Program-made: the position numbers and the translations under genes
Assembly (NCBI RefSeq): GCF_902706225.1
Contig: NZ_CACSKB010000001.1
Coordinates: 1 to 64,000 of the forward strand
DNA length: 64,000 nucleotides
DNA from: Microbacterium sp. 18062
GTDB taxonomy: Bacteria; Actinomycetota; Actinomycetes; Actinomycetales; Microbacteriaceae
Reading direction: 5' to 3'
In this document: one piece after another, positions 33,130-42,600 of the stretch
Position numbering within the stretch: the first letter of the stretch is position 1
Layout of the letters: every line of letters begins with the position of its first letter
The notes under the pieces: generated by a model
What the model was told of the DNA's origin: nothing
Seen by the model: the letters and a program-made list of their open reading frames with translations, nothing else
Database searches by the model: none

Positions 33130-34557
33130 TCAGGACCGGGGGCTCAGGCGCGCGATCCAGTCCTCGACCTCGTCGGCTGTGCGGGGGATGCCGGCGGAGA
33201 GGTTCACCGGTCCCTCGGCGGTCATGAGCACGTCGTCCTCGATGCGGACGCCGATGCCGCGGTACTCGGCGGGCACGGTGAGGTCGTCGGCCTGGAAGTA
33301 CAGGCCCGGCTCGATCGTGAAGACCATGCCCGGCTCGAGCACGCCGTCGTAGTACATCTCCCGCCGCGCCTGGGCGCAGTCGTGCACGTCGATGCCGAGA
33401 TGGTGGCTCGTGCCGTGCACCATGTACCGGCGGTGCTGACCGCCCCGGTCGGCGTCGAGGGCCTCCTCGGCCGTCACCGGCAGCAGGCCCCACTCGGCGA
33501 CCCGCCGGGCGATGACGTCCATCGCTGCGGCGTGCACCTCGCGGAACCGCACGCCCGGCCGCGCCACGGCGAAGGCCGCATCCGCCGCCTCGCGCACGGT
33601 CTCGTAGACGCGGCGCTGCACGTCCGTGAAACGCCCGCTCACCGGCAGCGTGCGGGTGATGTCGGCGGTGTACAGGCTGTCGACCTCGATGCCGGCGTCG
33701 ACGAGGATGAGATCTCCCGGGTTCACCGCGCCGTCGTTGCGCGTCCAGTGCAGATAGCAGGCGTGGGGGCCCGAGGCCGCGATCGTGTCGTACCCCTCGC
33801 CGTTGCCGTCGCTGCGGGCACGCAGGTGGAACACGCCCTCGACCACACGCTCGCCGCGCGGGTGCGCCGCGATGCGGGGGAGCTCGCGCACGATGTCGTC
33901 GAACCCGGATGCGGTCACCTCGACGGCGAGCCGCAGCTGCGCGATCTCGTAGTCGTCCTTGACGAGCCGCAGCTCGGAGACCGCGCGGGTGAGCTCCGCG
34001 TCGTCCCCGACGACGCGGTCGGCGTCGGTGCTCCGTAGGTCGTCGATGTGCGCGGTGGCCAGGGCGAGGTCCGCCGCGACGCCGGCCAGCGACGGGCGCG
34101 GGCCGATCCAGAACTCGCCCACGGCGGCGTCGCTGTAGAACTCCGCGGTCGTCCGATCGGCGCGCTCGCGGAAGTACAGCATCACGTCGTGGCCCGCTTC
34201 GGGGCGGGGCTCGAAGACGAGCACCGCGCCGGGCTCCGCGTCTGCGGCCCACCCGGTGAGATGCGCGAACGCGGAGTGCGCGCGGAAGGGGTAGTCGGTG
34301 TCGTTGCTGCGGGTCTTGAGCTCACCCGCGGGGATCACCAGACGCGATCCCGGGAACCAGGCCGACAGGGCGGTGCGGCGCCGGGCGGCGTACTCCGCCT
34401 GCGGGCGCGCGGGCGCGATGGCCTCGGGCCGCTCGGCCCATCCCTCCGAGATCGTGTCGAGGAACCCGCTCGGGAAGGGCTGCTTGCGATTCGAGGGCGC
34501 CTCGGCCTCGGGGGCCTGTTCGAGGGTCGTCGTGGGGGTGTCCGCGCGTTCTGACAT
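33130..34557 (-). CDS. pepP: Xaa-Pro aminopeptidase P
   Basis: This 475-residue M24B metallopeptidase has an N-terminal creatinase-like domain (RRRTALSAWFPGSRLVIPAG, TDYPFRAHSAFAHLTGW). The pita-bread catalytic domain shows the dinuclear-metal ligands in order: LILVDAGIEVDSLYTADITRTLP (two Asp), HGTSHHLGIDVHD (His), TIEPGLYF (Glu) and GVRIEDDVLMT (Glu). It removes N-terminal residues ahead of proline. The N-terminus has an acidic extension. Convergent with the stress-protein gene, 7 bases between stops. Confidence 0.95.
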   Translation of the reverse strand: MSERADTPTTTLEQAPEAEAPSNRKQPFPSGFLDTISEGWAERPEAIAPARPQAEYAARRRTALSAWFPGSRLVIPAGELKTRSNDTDYPFRAHSAFAHLTGWAADAEPGAVLVFEPRPEAGHDVMLYFRERADRTTAEFYSDAAVGEFWIGPRPSLAGVAADLALATAHIDDLRSTDADRVVGDDAELTRAVSELRLVKDDYEIAQLRLAVEVTASGFDDIVRELPRIAAHPRGERVVEGVFHLRARSDGNGEGYDTIAASGPHACYLHWTRNDGAVNPGDLILVDAGIEVDSLYTADITRTLPVSGRFTDVQRRVYETVREAADAAFAVARPGVRFREVHAAAMDVIARRVAEWGLLPVTAEEALDADRGGQHRRYMVHGTSHHLGIDVHDCAQARREMYYDGVLEPGMVFTIEPGLYFQADDLTVPAEYRGIGVRIEDDVLMTAEGPVNLSAGIPRTADEVEDWIARLSPRS

Positions 34558-34590
34558 GCCTCCAGTCTCCCATCGACCGCTCCGGTGCGG

Positions 34591-35610
34591 TCAGCCCGTG
34601 CGCTCCAGCTGCACCACCAGCGGCCGATGATCGCCGCCTGCGTCGCCGAGCGAGGTGAGCACGACCGAGCCGGTCGGCGTCCAGTCCGGGGTCGCCAGCA
34701 CGTGGTCGATCTCGGCGCCGGCGAGGGCCGGGAGATCGGTCGGCCAGGTGCCCACCGACCCGTTTCCGGTGAGGGCCGCGGCATCCTGGCAGCGGCCGAG
34801 CGTGCCGCCGTCGGTGCCGAGCCGGGCCATGTGGTCGATCGTGGCGTTGAAATCGCCGGCCATGATGACGTTCTCGCCTGCGCACTGGTCCGCCAGCCAC
34901 TGCAGGTCATGACGCCAGTCAGACATGAAGTCCTCGCGGGGGGCCACGGCGTGCGCGGCCACCACGGTCGGTCCCGTGCCGTCAACCGGCATCGCGACCG
35001 CGCTCGGCACGGTGGAGGTGTTGCTCGAGCCGTCCTGCGACGACTCGATGACCGCATAGGTGCCGAGGTCGGGGGAGATGAGGAGGGTGGTCGAGTCGGC
35101 CGCCCATCCGTTCGAGCCGTACTCGGTGTGGTAGGCCCACATGGGCTGACCGAGCTCGCGCATCGCGACCGCGACCTGGCCGCCCGTCTCGATCGTCGTC
35201 TCGGGGAGGCTGACGATGTCCGCTCCCATCGCGACCGCGGTCTGGGCGATGGTCTGCGCGGACGTCGCGTCTCCCGCGGTGTTCCAGGTCATGACCCGGA
35301 TGCTGTTCTCGCTCTTCTCCGGCAGCGTCTGGGTGCCGGTGCCGCGGGTGACGACGACGGAGGCGTTCACCACCACGGCGGCGAGGGCGACGACCGCGAG
35401 TGCGAGCGCGAGGCGCCGGAACGGACGGATCGTGCTCAGCAGCAGCGCGACGAGCAGCAGGACGGCGAAGCCGACGGCGATCAGCGTCCGGAAGGAGACG
35501 ATCTGCGCGATCGGGAACGTGCGCTCCAGACGGAAGAAGTCCGGCCAGGTGAGGATGGCCGCGCCGATCGCGCACAGCACCGTCAGCAGGATTCCGAGAA
35601 GGCGAAGCAC
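34591..35610 (-). CDS. Membrane-anchored endonuclease/exonuclease/phosphatase-family protein
   Basis: This 339-residue protein has three N-terminal hydrophobic helices (about 4-25, 38-58, 66-86), then an extracytoplasmic EEP-fold domain: VMTWNTAGD, VSLPETTIE, VVAAHAV, MAGDFNATIDH, EIDHVLATPDW and GDHRPLVVQL. All catalytic Asp, Asn and His positions appear present. The substrate (phosphodiester, sphingolipid-like or nucleotide) is unknown. I placed the start at GTG 35610 because TAGGCT (minus, 35618-35623) lies 7 bases upstream; the frame is open beyond this but is not conserved-looking. Confidence 0.85.
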   Translation of the reverse strand: MLRLLGILLTVLCAIGAAILTWPDFFRLERTFPIAQIVSFRTLIAVGFAVLLLVALLLSTIRPFRRLALALAVVALAAVVVNASVVVTRGTGTQTLPEKSENSIRVMTWNTAGDATSAQTIAQTAVAMGADIVSLPETTIETGGQVAVAMRELGQPMWAYHTEYGSNGWAADSTTLLISPDLGTYAVIESSQDGSSNTSTVPSAVAMPVDGTGPTVVAAHAVAPREDFMSDWRHDLQWLADQCAGENVIMAGDFNATIDHMARLGTDGGTLGRCQDAAALTGNGSVGTWPTDLPALAGAEIDHVLATPDWTPTGSVVLTSLGDAGGDHRPLVVQLERTG

Positions 35611-35617
35611 GACCTCG

Positions 35618-35683
35618 AGCCTATGCAGAGAGCCTGGGGATCGGCCGACACGGGCGGGTCCGCACGGCACGCCCCGGTACGCT
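35618..35683. promoter_or_regulatory. Divergent leaderless promoters (EEP protein and PHP protein)
   Basis: Minus-strand TAGGCT (35618-35623) is 7 bases from the GTG at 35610. Plus-strand TACGCT (35678-35683) is 6 bases from the ATG at 35690. The plus start also has CGGAGG, but too close to the ATG for normal ribosome binding. Confidence 0.5.
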
Positions 35684-35689
35684 CGGAGG

Positions 35690-36559
35690 ATGTCGACGGG
35701 TCGAGGGTTCCACGGGCCCGCCGACCTGCACCTGCATTCCTCGCGTTCGGACGGCACCGAGACGCCCGATGCCGTGATGCGCGCCGCGCACTTCCACGGC
35801 CTGCGCACCGTCTCGCTCACCGATCACGACACGACGGCCGGATGGGCGGATGCGGCGCCCGCCGCGGTGTCTCTGGGCATGACGTTCCTTCCCGGGATGG
35901 AGCTGAGCGCCCGCCATGCGTGGCGGAGCGTGCACCTGCTGGCGTATCTGTTCGACCCCGGCGACGCGGCGCTCGCCGCGGAGATGTCCCGCATCCGCGA
36001 CGATCGCGTGGGTCGCGCAGAGCGGATCGTCGCCAACCTCTCGCGTGACTACGACCTGACGTGGGCGGACGTGGTCGCGCAGACGACGATCGATGCCACG
36101 GTGGGTCGCCCGCACATCGCCGACGCCCTCGTCGCACGGGGGATCGTCGCCGACCGCGCGGCCGCGTTCGACGGCGTGCTGCATCCGCGCGAGGGATACT
36201 ACGAGCCGCACTACGCCCCCGATCCGGTCACCGCGGTCGACCTCGTTGTCGCTGCTGGCGGAGTGCCGATGATCGCGCACCCGACCCCCTCGGGCCGGGA
36301 CCGGATGATGCCCGTCCCGGTCATCGAGGAGCTCATCGCGCACGGCCTGGCGGGGTTCGAGATCGACCACCGCGAGAACACCGAGGCGGGCAAGCGGGTC
36401 CTGCGCGACCTGGTGCGCCGCCACGACCTGATCGTCACCGGCTCCAGCGACTACCACGGCGCCGGCAAGCCCAATCGGCCGGGCGAGAACACGACGGACG
36501 ACGCGATGGTCTCCCGCATCATCGCCCGCGGAGACGGGAGCGCCCCCGTCTCGCCGTGA
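35690..36559 (+). CDS. PHP-domain phosphoesterase (RNase AM / TrpH-like)
   Basis: This 289-residue protein has the four PHP motifs: DLHLHSSRSDGTETP near residue 12, SLTDHDTTAGW, GMELSAR, and IAHPTPSGRD plus GSSDYHGAGKPNRPG at the end, providing the His/Asp/Glu metal cluster. Relatives remove nucleotides from 3'-phosphorylated or 5' ends of RNA (YciV) or act on nucleotide bisphosphates; the exact substrate is open. The stop codon lies in the loop of a strong terminator-like hairpin. Confidence 0.88.
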   Translation: MSTGRGFHGPADLHLHSSRSDGTETPDAVMRAAHFHGLRTVSLTDHDTTAGWADAAPAAVSLGMTFLPGMELSARHAWRSVHLLAYLFDPGDAALAAEMSRIRDDRVGRAERIVANLSRDYDLTWADVVAQTTIDATVGRPHIADALVARGIVADRAAAFDGVLHPREGYYEPHYAPDPVTAVDLVVAAGGVPMIAHPTPSGRDRMMPVPVIEELIAHGLAGFEIDHRENTEAGKRVLRDLVRRHDLIVTGSSDYHGAGKPNRPGENTTDDAMVSRIIARGDGSAPVSP

Positions 36560-36575
36560 GGCGAGCGGGGGCGCT
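36539..36575. terminator. Hairpin overlapping the PHP gene stop codon
   Basis: AGCGCCCCCG (36539-36548) pairs with CGGGGGCGCT (36566-36575), with additional pairing CGCC/GGCG inside around a GTGA loop that contains the TGA stop (36557-36559). It lies between convergent genes and likely terminates both. Confidence 0.6.
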
Positions 36576-36586
36576 GCGGTCGGTCG

Positions 36587-38041
36587 TCAGGACGCGGCGG
36601 GGGCGCTGTCCGGGCGCGGGCCGCGGCGTCGTCGCCGGCGGCGCGCCGGGGCGGGCTTGCCGTCGTGGTGCTCGGCGCCGCCGCCGTCGTGCGTTCCGCC
36701 GCCGTCGGAGCGGGGTGCATCCGGCGAGGGTGCGCCGGCACCGGCGCTCACGCCGGTCTCGGGGCGGCGACGGCGCCGGCGGCGCGAGCCGGTGCCCTCC
36801 GCGCCGGCCTCGCCGTCGGTCGTCGGCACGCTCGCCGTCGCCGGCACCACGGGAAGCTTCCGCAGGCGCCCCTTGGTGCCGGCCGGGATGCCGAGCTCCT
36901 CGTAGAGGTGCGGGCTCGACGAGTAGGTCTCGACGGGCTCGGGCTGGCCGAAGTCGAGGGCGCGGTTGATGAGCGCCCACTTGTGCAGGTCGTCCCAGTC
37001 GACGAAGGTGATCGCGATGCCGGTCTTTCCGGCGCGGCCGGTGCGGCCGGCGCGGTGCAGGTAGGTCTTCTCGTCGTCGGGGATGGTGTGGTTGATCACG
37101 TGCGTGACGTCGTCGACGTCGATGCCGCGGGCGGCGACGTCGGTGGCGATCAGCACGTCCCGCTTGCCGGCCTTGAACGCCGCCATCGACCGCTCGCGGG
37201 CCTCCTGGCTCATGTCGCCGTGGACGGCGCCCGCGTTGAAGCCGCGGTCGCTCAGCTCGTCGACGAGCTTCTGCGCGGCGCGCTTGGTGCGCGTGAACAC
37301 GACGGTCTTGCCGCGTCCCTCGGCCTGCAGGATGCGCGCGATGACCTCGTCCTTGTCGAGCGAGTGGGCGCGGTAGACCAGGTGGCGGATGTTTGCCTGC
37401 GTGAGCCCCTCGTCGGGGTCGCTCGCGCGGATGTGGATCGGGTTCGACATGAACCGCCGCGCGAGCGCGACGATCGGGCCCGGCATGGTGGCCGAGAACA
37501 GCTGGGTGTGCCGAACCGGGGCGACCTTCTGGAAGATCTTCTCGATGTCGGGGAGGAAGCCGAGGTCAAGCATCTTGTCGGCCTCGTCGAGCACGACCTC
37601 CGTGGCGTTCGAGAGGTCGAGCAGACGCTGGTTCGACAGGTCGATGAGGCGACCCGGCGTGCCGACGACGATCTGCGCCCCGGCCTGCAGCTGCTCGATC
37701 TGGCCCTCGTAGGCCTTCCCGCCGTAGATGGCGACGACGCTGGTGGCGCGTCCTTCGGTGAGAAGGTCCATGTCCTCGTAGACCTGGACCGCGAGCTCAC
37801 GCGTCGGCACCACGATGAGCGCCTTGACCCCGTGCTCGGGATCCGGGCCGAGGCGCTGCACGACGGGGATGCCGAAGCCGAACGTCTTTCCGGTGCCGGT
37901 CTTGGCCTGGCCGATGATGTCCTGGCCCGGCAGGGACAGCGGGATGGTCTGCTCTTGGATGGGGAACGAGTCGACGATGCCGCGGGCGGCGAGCGCGTCG
38001 ATGATGTCCTGGTCCACGCCGAGTTCGGCGAAGGTCGTCAC
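36587..38041 (-). CDS. DEAD-box ATP-dependent RNA helicase (RhlE-like)
   Basis: This 484-residue helicase has the Q motif SFPIQEQTIPLSL, Walker A AKTGTGKT near residue 45, PTRELA, TPGR, DEADKMLD, SAT, and domain 2 motifs ATDVAARGIDVDDV and HRAGRTGRAGK. The C-terminal ~80 residues are low complexity with two Arg-rich blocks (RRRRRRRP and RRRRRRRGPRP), likely RNA-binding. Position beside the ferritin-like and DUF3107 genes matches the actinobacterial rhlE locus. The GTG at 38041 gives MTTFAELGVDQ, the usual start; no strong ribosome binding site is visible. Confidence 0.93.
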   Translation of the reverse strand: MTTFAELGVDQDIIDALAARGIVDSFPIQEQTIPLSLPGQDIIGQAKTGTGKTFGFGIPVVQRLGPDPEHGVKALIVVPTRELAVQVYEDMDLLTEGRATSVVAIYGGKAYEGQIEQLQAGAQIVVGTPGRLIDLSNQRLLDLSNATEVVLDEADKMLDLGFLPDIEKIFQKVAPVRHTQLFSATMPGPIVALARRFMSNPIHIRASDPDEGLTQANIRHLVYRAHSLDKDEVIARILQAEGRGKTVVFTRTKRAAQKLVDELSDRGFNAGAVHGDMSQEARERSMAAFKAGKRDVLIATDVAARGIDVDDVTHVINHTIPDDEKTYLHRAGRTGRAGKTGIAITFVDWDDLHKWALINRALDFGQPEPVETYSSSPHLYEELGIPAGTKGRLRKLPVVPATASVPTTDGEAGAEGTGSRRRRRRRPETGVSAGAGAPSPDAPRSDGGGTHDGGGAEHHDGKPAPARRRRRRRGPRPDSAPAAS

Positions 38042-38177
38042 AATATGAACCTGTCTGGTCGAGGGCGGCCTGGAGCCGCCGGCGGAAGTCCACGCCCTTT
38101 CTCGACACCAGGCGCGGTGGGGCCCCGGTCCGATGCCGAGGCGGAACCCACGATACCCGAGCCGTAGGCTGTACCGC

Positions 38178-38894
38178 GTGTGGGAATGGTTCCGACGTCG
38201 ACGCGCCCCCGTCGAGCGTGCGCTCCGGCTGCGGTCGCGCGGTGAGCTCGACGGCGCGACACGGGTCGATTTCGCCGAGCTCGCGCCCGATGTCGACATC
38301 TTCCTCGGCCAGGCCGCGTACCTGCAGCTGGGGTACTTCGAGACACTGAGCGAGCTGATCGCGTCGACCCCGGAGCTCGCGCAGAAGGAGGCGCTCTCGC
38401 GTGCCGCGGGCGCGGCGCTGCGCAAGCACGAGGAGCTGGTCGCGGTCATCCGGGGACGGGGCGACGACCCGACCGCGCTCATGCTGCCGTTCCGCGAGCC
38501 GTTGGACGCGTTCCGCGCCGCCACGCACGGGAAGCGCCCGCAGGAGTCGCTGATCTCCGTCCATCTGACCGCCGGGATGCTCGACGACTTCTACCGCGCG
38601 CTCTCGGCGAGCTACGGCGAGACCGGGCGCCGCGTCGCCCGCGCGCTCGACGCGGACGACGACCGGCAGGCGATCGTCGACATCATCGGCGCGACGATCG
38701 AAGGCGACGACGAGTGGGCGTCGCTGCTCGCGATGTGGGGGCGACGGCTCGTGGGCGACACGCTGCTGATCGCCCGCTCAGCGCTACGGCGCACCGGCGA
38801 CGGCACGGCGCTCGACGAGCGGGTCGAGCCTGTCTTCACGCAGCTGATGGCCGCGCACGCCCGCCGGATGGAGGCGATGGGACTCGCGTCCTGA
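38178..38894 (+). CDS. Ferritin-like fold protein (actinobacterial, Rv3210c-like)
   Basis: This 238-residue, largely helical protein has Glu/His-containing helices (FLGQAAYLQLGYFETLSEL, LRKHEELVAVIRGRG and ATIEGDDEWASLLAMW), consistent with a ferritin-like four-helix bundle related to MiaE-like hydroxylases. Whether it binds iron is uncertain. Known only as a conserved neighbour of the DEAD helicase and DUF3107 genes. I chose GTG 38178 because TAGGCT (38165-38170) lies 7 bases upstream; an in-frame ATG at 38133 would precede that promoter element. Confidence 0.82.
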   Translation: MWEWFRRRRAPVERALRLRSRGELDGATRVDFAELAPDVDIFLGQAAYLQLGYFETLSELIASTPELAQKEALSRAAGAALRKHEELVAVIRGRGDDPTALMLPFREPLDAFRAATHGKRPQESLISVHLTAGMLDDFYRALSASYGETGRRVARALDADDDRQAIVDIIGATIEGDDEWASLLAMWGRRLVGDTLLIARSALRRTGDGTALDERVEPVFTQLMAAHARRMEAMGLAS

Positions 38895-38909
38895 CCGCTC
38901 GCAGTATCG

Positions 38910-38976
38910 CGAGAAACCACATCCGTCGCGACACATGACGCATCGCGGAGCGTCTCGTCGCGGATGTGGTTTCTCG
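38910..38976. repeat. Long perfect inverted repeat between convergent genes
   Basis: CGAGAAACCACATCCG (38910-38925) and CGGATGTGGTTTCTCG (38961-38976) are perfect 16-bp complements separated by 35 bases. Inside, GACGC (38937-38941) pairs with GCGTC (38950-38954). The arms are more AT-rich than the surroundings. The element may be a bidirectional terminator, a REP-like extragenic palindrome or a cruciform. Confidence 0.65.
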
Positions 38977-38980
38977 AGGC

Positions 38981-39271
38981 TCAGGCGATGCCGAGGCGCA
39001 CGGCCTCGCGCGCGTCGCGTGCGCGGCGGAGACGGGTGAGGAGCGCGGTGCCGGGGAGGACGACCACGGTCGGCACGATCACGGCGGCGAACCAGATCAG
39101 CGGATCGGCGGTCGTCAGACCCGCCCAGGTGAGCGCGAGCCAGACGGCTCCGCCGACGAGCGCGCCGACGATCGGCGCGAGCGCCGCGCCGCGCAGATCG
39201 CGGCCGCGGAGGGCGAAGTGGGCGACCAGCCCGAGGGCGCCCCCGAAGATGAACGCGAGGAGGATGACCAT
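38981..39271 (-). CDS. Small membrane protein of unknown function
   Basis: This 96-residue protein has three hydrophobic segments (about 3-20, 29-50 and 58-78) separated by short Arg-containing loops, and ends in an Arg-rich helix. I recognise no named family with confidence. The ATG is 5 bases after the stop of the upstream DUF3107 gene, so the two are probably co-transcribed. Confidence 0.7.
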   Translation of the reverse strand: MVILLAFIFGGALGLVAHFALRGRDLRGAALAPIVGALVGGAVWLALTWAGLTTADPLIWFAAVIVPTVVVLPGTALLTRLRRARDAREAVRLGIA

Positions 39272-39275
39272 CGGA

Positions 39276-39500
39276 TCAGGCGACGAAGCCGACCCGCCGG
39301 GCCTCCTCGGTGCCGAGCTCGATGTAGGCCAGGCCTGCCACGGGCACCAGGTAGGAGTTTCCCTTGACGTCGGTGAAGCTCACGAACGGCGCACCCTCGC
39401 CGAGGGCGTCGGCGACCGACTTCTTCACCGCGTCCGCGGGCTCGTTGGTCTCGAAGCTGAGCTCGCGGCCGGTGTTCGCGATGCCGATGCGGATCTCCAC
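39276..39500 (-). CDS. DUF3107 protein (TB9.4-like)
   Basis: This 74-residue protein starts MEIRIGIANTGRELSFET and has EPADAVKKSVADAL and LVPVAGLAYIELGTEE, matching the compact actinobacterial DUF3107 family (TB9.4 of Mycobacterium tuberculosis). Function unknown. A GAGAGG ribosome binding site lies upstream of the GTG start. It sits in the same conserved neighbourhood as the DEAD helicase and AdnAB genes. Confidence 0.92.
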   Translation of the reverse strand: MEIRIGIANTGRELSFETNEPADAVKKSVADALGEGAPFVSFTDVKGNSYLVPVAGLAYIELGTEEARRVGFVA

Positions 39501-39634
39501 GGGTGTGCCTCTCTGGTCGGTCTCGGGGACTTTTCGAGCCTACGGCACCCCGCACGACGGAGATCGCGCAGCCGCGGGTCCGCGTGCACGCTGTGGGCGA
39601 ACGCGTGTCGGTGGCCGGGGTTAGCGTTGCTGTG

Positions 39635-42600
39635 ATGGAGACGGTGACCGATGCTGCGGGGGTGCGCGCCGCCGCGCGCGACGATGTGCAGGGCGCTGTG
39701 GGCGACGATCGGGACGAGCCTTCGTGGGACGACGACCAGGCCGCGGTGCTCGGCCGGGGGCCGGCCGCATCCGGACTCGTGGTCGGCGCCCCCGGCAGCG
39801 GAAAGACGACGTTGATCGTGGCGCGCGCGGCCGCCCTGGTCGCCGGCGGTCTCGATCCCGACGCGGTGCTCGTGCTCACCCCGACGCGCCAGACCGCGAC
39901 GGCGCTGCGCGACCGGCTCTCGCTCGCGATCGGCCGCGCGCGTTCGGGCGCGCCGGCTCGCTCGCTCGTGTCCTTGGCCTTCGAGATCGTGCGTGCGCAC
40001 GATGTGCAGCGCGGCGCGCCCGCCCCGCGATTGCTCACGGGCGCCGACGAGGACCAGATCGTGCACGAGCTGCTGCGCGGCGACGAGGCCGACGAGGCGG
40101 ACGGACTGCCCTCGCGCTGGCCGGAGGGGTTCGGGGCCGCCGTCCGGTCCTCGCGCGCGTTCCGCAGCGAGCTGCGCGCGTTCGTCGCCGAGTGCACGGC
40201 GCTCGGCATCGCCCCGGCGGAGCTGGCGGTCCTCGCCGAGCGGGCAGAGGTGCCGGTCTGGGGCGCCCTGTCGCGCTTCATCGCCGAGTACGACGACGTG
40301 CGCGCGAGTCTGCGTGCGGCGCACCGGGATGCCGCCGGTCTCGCCGACGAGGCCGTCGCGCTCGTGCGCACGCTCGATCCCCTCGATCCCGCGTTCGCCG
40401 CCGTGCGGCGTCTGCGCGCGGTGCTCGTCGACGACGCGCAGGAGCTCACCCGCGGAGGGGTCGCCCTGCTCGAGGCGCTCCACGAGCGCGGCGTCGCGGT
40501 GACCGCCTTCGGAGACCCCGACATCGGCTCGGGCGCCTTCCGGGGTGCGCGTCCGGAGCACTTCGCGCGCCTCGCCCAGGGACTGGGAGACGTGACCGTG
40601 CTGCGCACCGTGCATCGCGGGACGGCCGCGCAGGAGAGCACGGTGCGCACCGTCGCGCAGCGCATCGGGGCCGCGGGCATCGTCGCGCACCGGGCGGCGC
40701 CGCGCGCCGTCCCCGACGACGGCTCGGTGCGCTCGCTGACGGCGCGCTCGCCGGTCGAGGAGCACGACACCATCGCGCGCGTGCTGCGCGAACGTCATCT
40801 GCGCGGCGGCGTGCCGTGGCAGCGTTGCGCCGTGATCGCCCACGATTCGCGTCAGGTCGCGACCCTCGAGAGGGAGCTCTCGGCCAGAGAGGTCCCGGCG
40901 CGCGCGCCGGGTCTCGTGGAGCCGCTCGGGCGCCGGGGAAGCGTCCGCAACCTCGTGGGCATCGTGTGCGCCGCGGTCGACGAGATCGCGGGGGACCCGG
41001 CCGAGACGCTGCTGGCCACCGGGTTCGACCCGGTCGATCTGCGCCGGCTGCGGGCCGCGCTGCGGCAGGTCGAGATCGGTGCGGGGGGAACACGCGGCGC
41101 GGCCGAGCTGCTCGCCTCGGCGCTGAGGCGTCCGACCGAGCTCACGCTGCTCGGCACCCGTGAGGCGGTCCGGGCGGCGCGGGTCGCCGAGACGCTCTCT
41201 CTGCTGCGGACGCAGCTGGCCGAGGGGGCGAGCGCCCACCAGCTGCTGTGGACGGCCTGGTCGCGCAGCGGCTTCGAACGGACCTGGGCGCAGACGGCGC
41301 GGGGGAACGGGCCGCTCGCCGAGCAGGCGGGTCGCGACCTGGATGCGATCGTGGCGCTCTTCCAGGCGGCGAAACGGTTCGGCGAACGCGCCGAGGACGG
41401 CGGCGCCGCCGATCCCATGGTCTTCGTGCGCGGCGTGCTCGACAGCGATGTCGCCGAAGACCTGTTCGCCACGCCGGGACACGGCGGACGCGTGCAGGTG
41501 CTCACCCCCACGGCAGCGCTCGGGCTCGAGTTCGACACCGTGGTCGTCGCGGGCATGCAGGACGGCGTCTGGCCGAATACGCGACTACGCGGCACGCTGC
41601 TGCAGGGATGGCGTCTGGCCGAGGCGCGGCTTCCCGAGGAGCCGGCCTCGTCGACGCTCGATCGGCGACGCGAGGTGCTGCACGACGAGCTGCGCCTGTT
41701 CGCCCGCGCGCTCTCGCGGGCAGGGGGGCTCCTGGTCGTCACGGCGGTGGTCGACGACGCGCACGCGCCGAGCCCGTTCCTCGAGCTCCTCCCCGACGCT
41801 GTCGCGGCCCCTGCCGTCGCGCCTCTCTCCCTGCGGGGCCTCGTCGCCGCACACCGTCGCACCCTCGCCGCCGCCGGCGCCTCCGGCGCGGCGCGCGCGC
41901 ACGCCGCGCAGCAGCTGGCCCTGCTGGCCGATGCGCGGGTCGCCGGCGCCGCGCCCGCCTCCTGGTACGGGATGGCGCAGCCCACCTCGACGGCGCCCTT
42001 GCGCGACCCGCGCGCCGAGAGCGTGCGGATCTCGCCCTCTCGCGTCGAGGCGCTCGAACGATGCGAGCTGGACTGGGCGATCGGCGATCTCGGGGGAGAC
42101 CCGGGAACCGTGACGGCGGGGATCGGCACGCTGCTCCACCACGCGATGGAGACCGCGGCGCCCGACGCCGCCTCGCTGTGGGCCGCCGTCGAGGAACGCT
42201 GGAGCGAGCTCGAGTTCGACGCGCCGTGGCGCGAGCGGGCCGAGCGCGCCCGGGCCCGGGAGCTCGTCCGCCGGCTCGCCGTCTACCTGCGCGAGTTCGA
42301 GGCCGGCGGCGGCGTCCTCCTCGGCGCCGAGTCCCGCTTCGACGTGCCCCTGCCGTTCCCGGGCGACGACGAGGCGCTCCCCGTCGTGCTGTCCGGCACG
42401 ATCGACCGCGTCGAGGGAACGTCGGACGGCGGCGTGGTCATCGTCGATCTGAAGACGGGCCGGAACGTGCCCCACACCGACGCGAAGGTCGCCGAGCATC
42501 CGCAGCTGGCGGCCTACCAGGTCGCGCTCACCGCCGGTGCCGTGCCGGACGCCGGTGACAGATCGGCCGCGGGGGCGAGACTGCTCGTGCTGCAGCCGGG

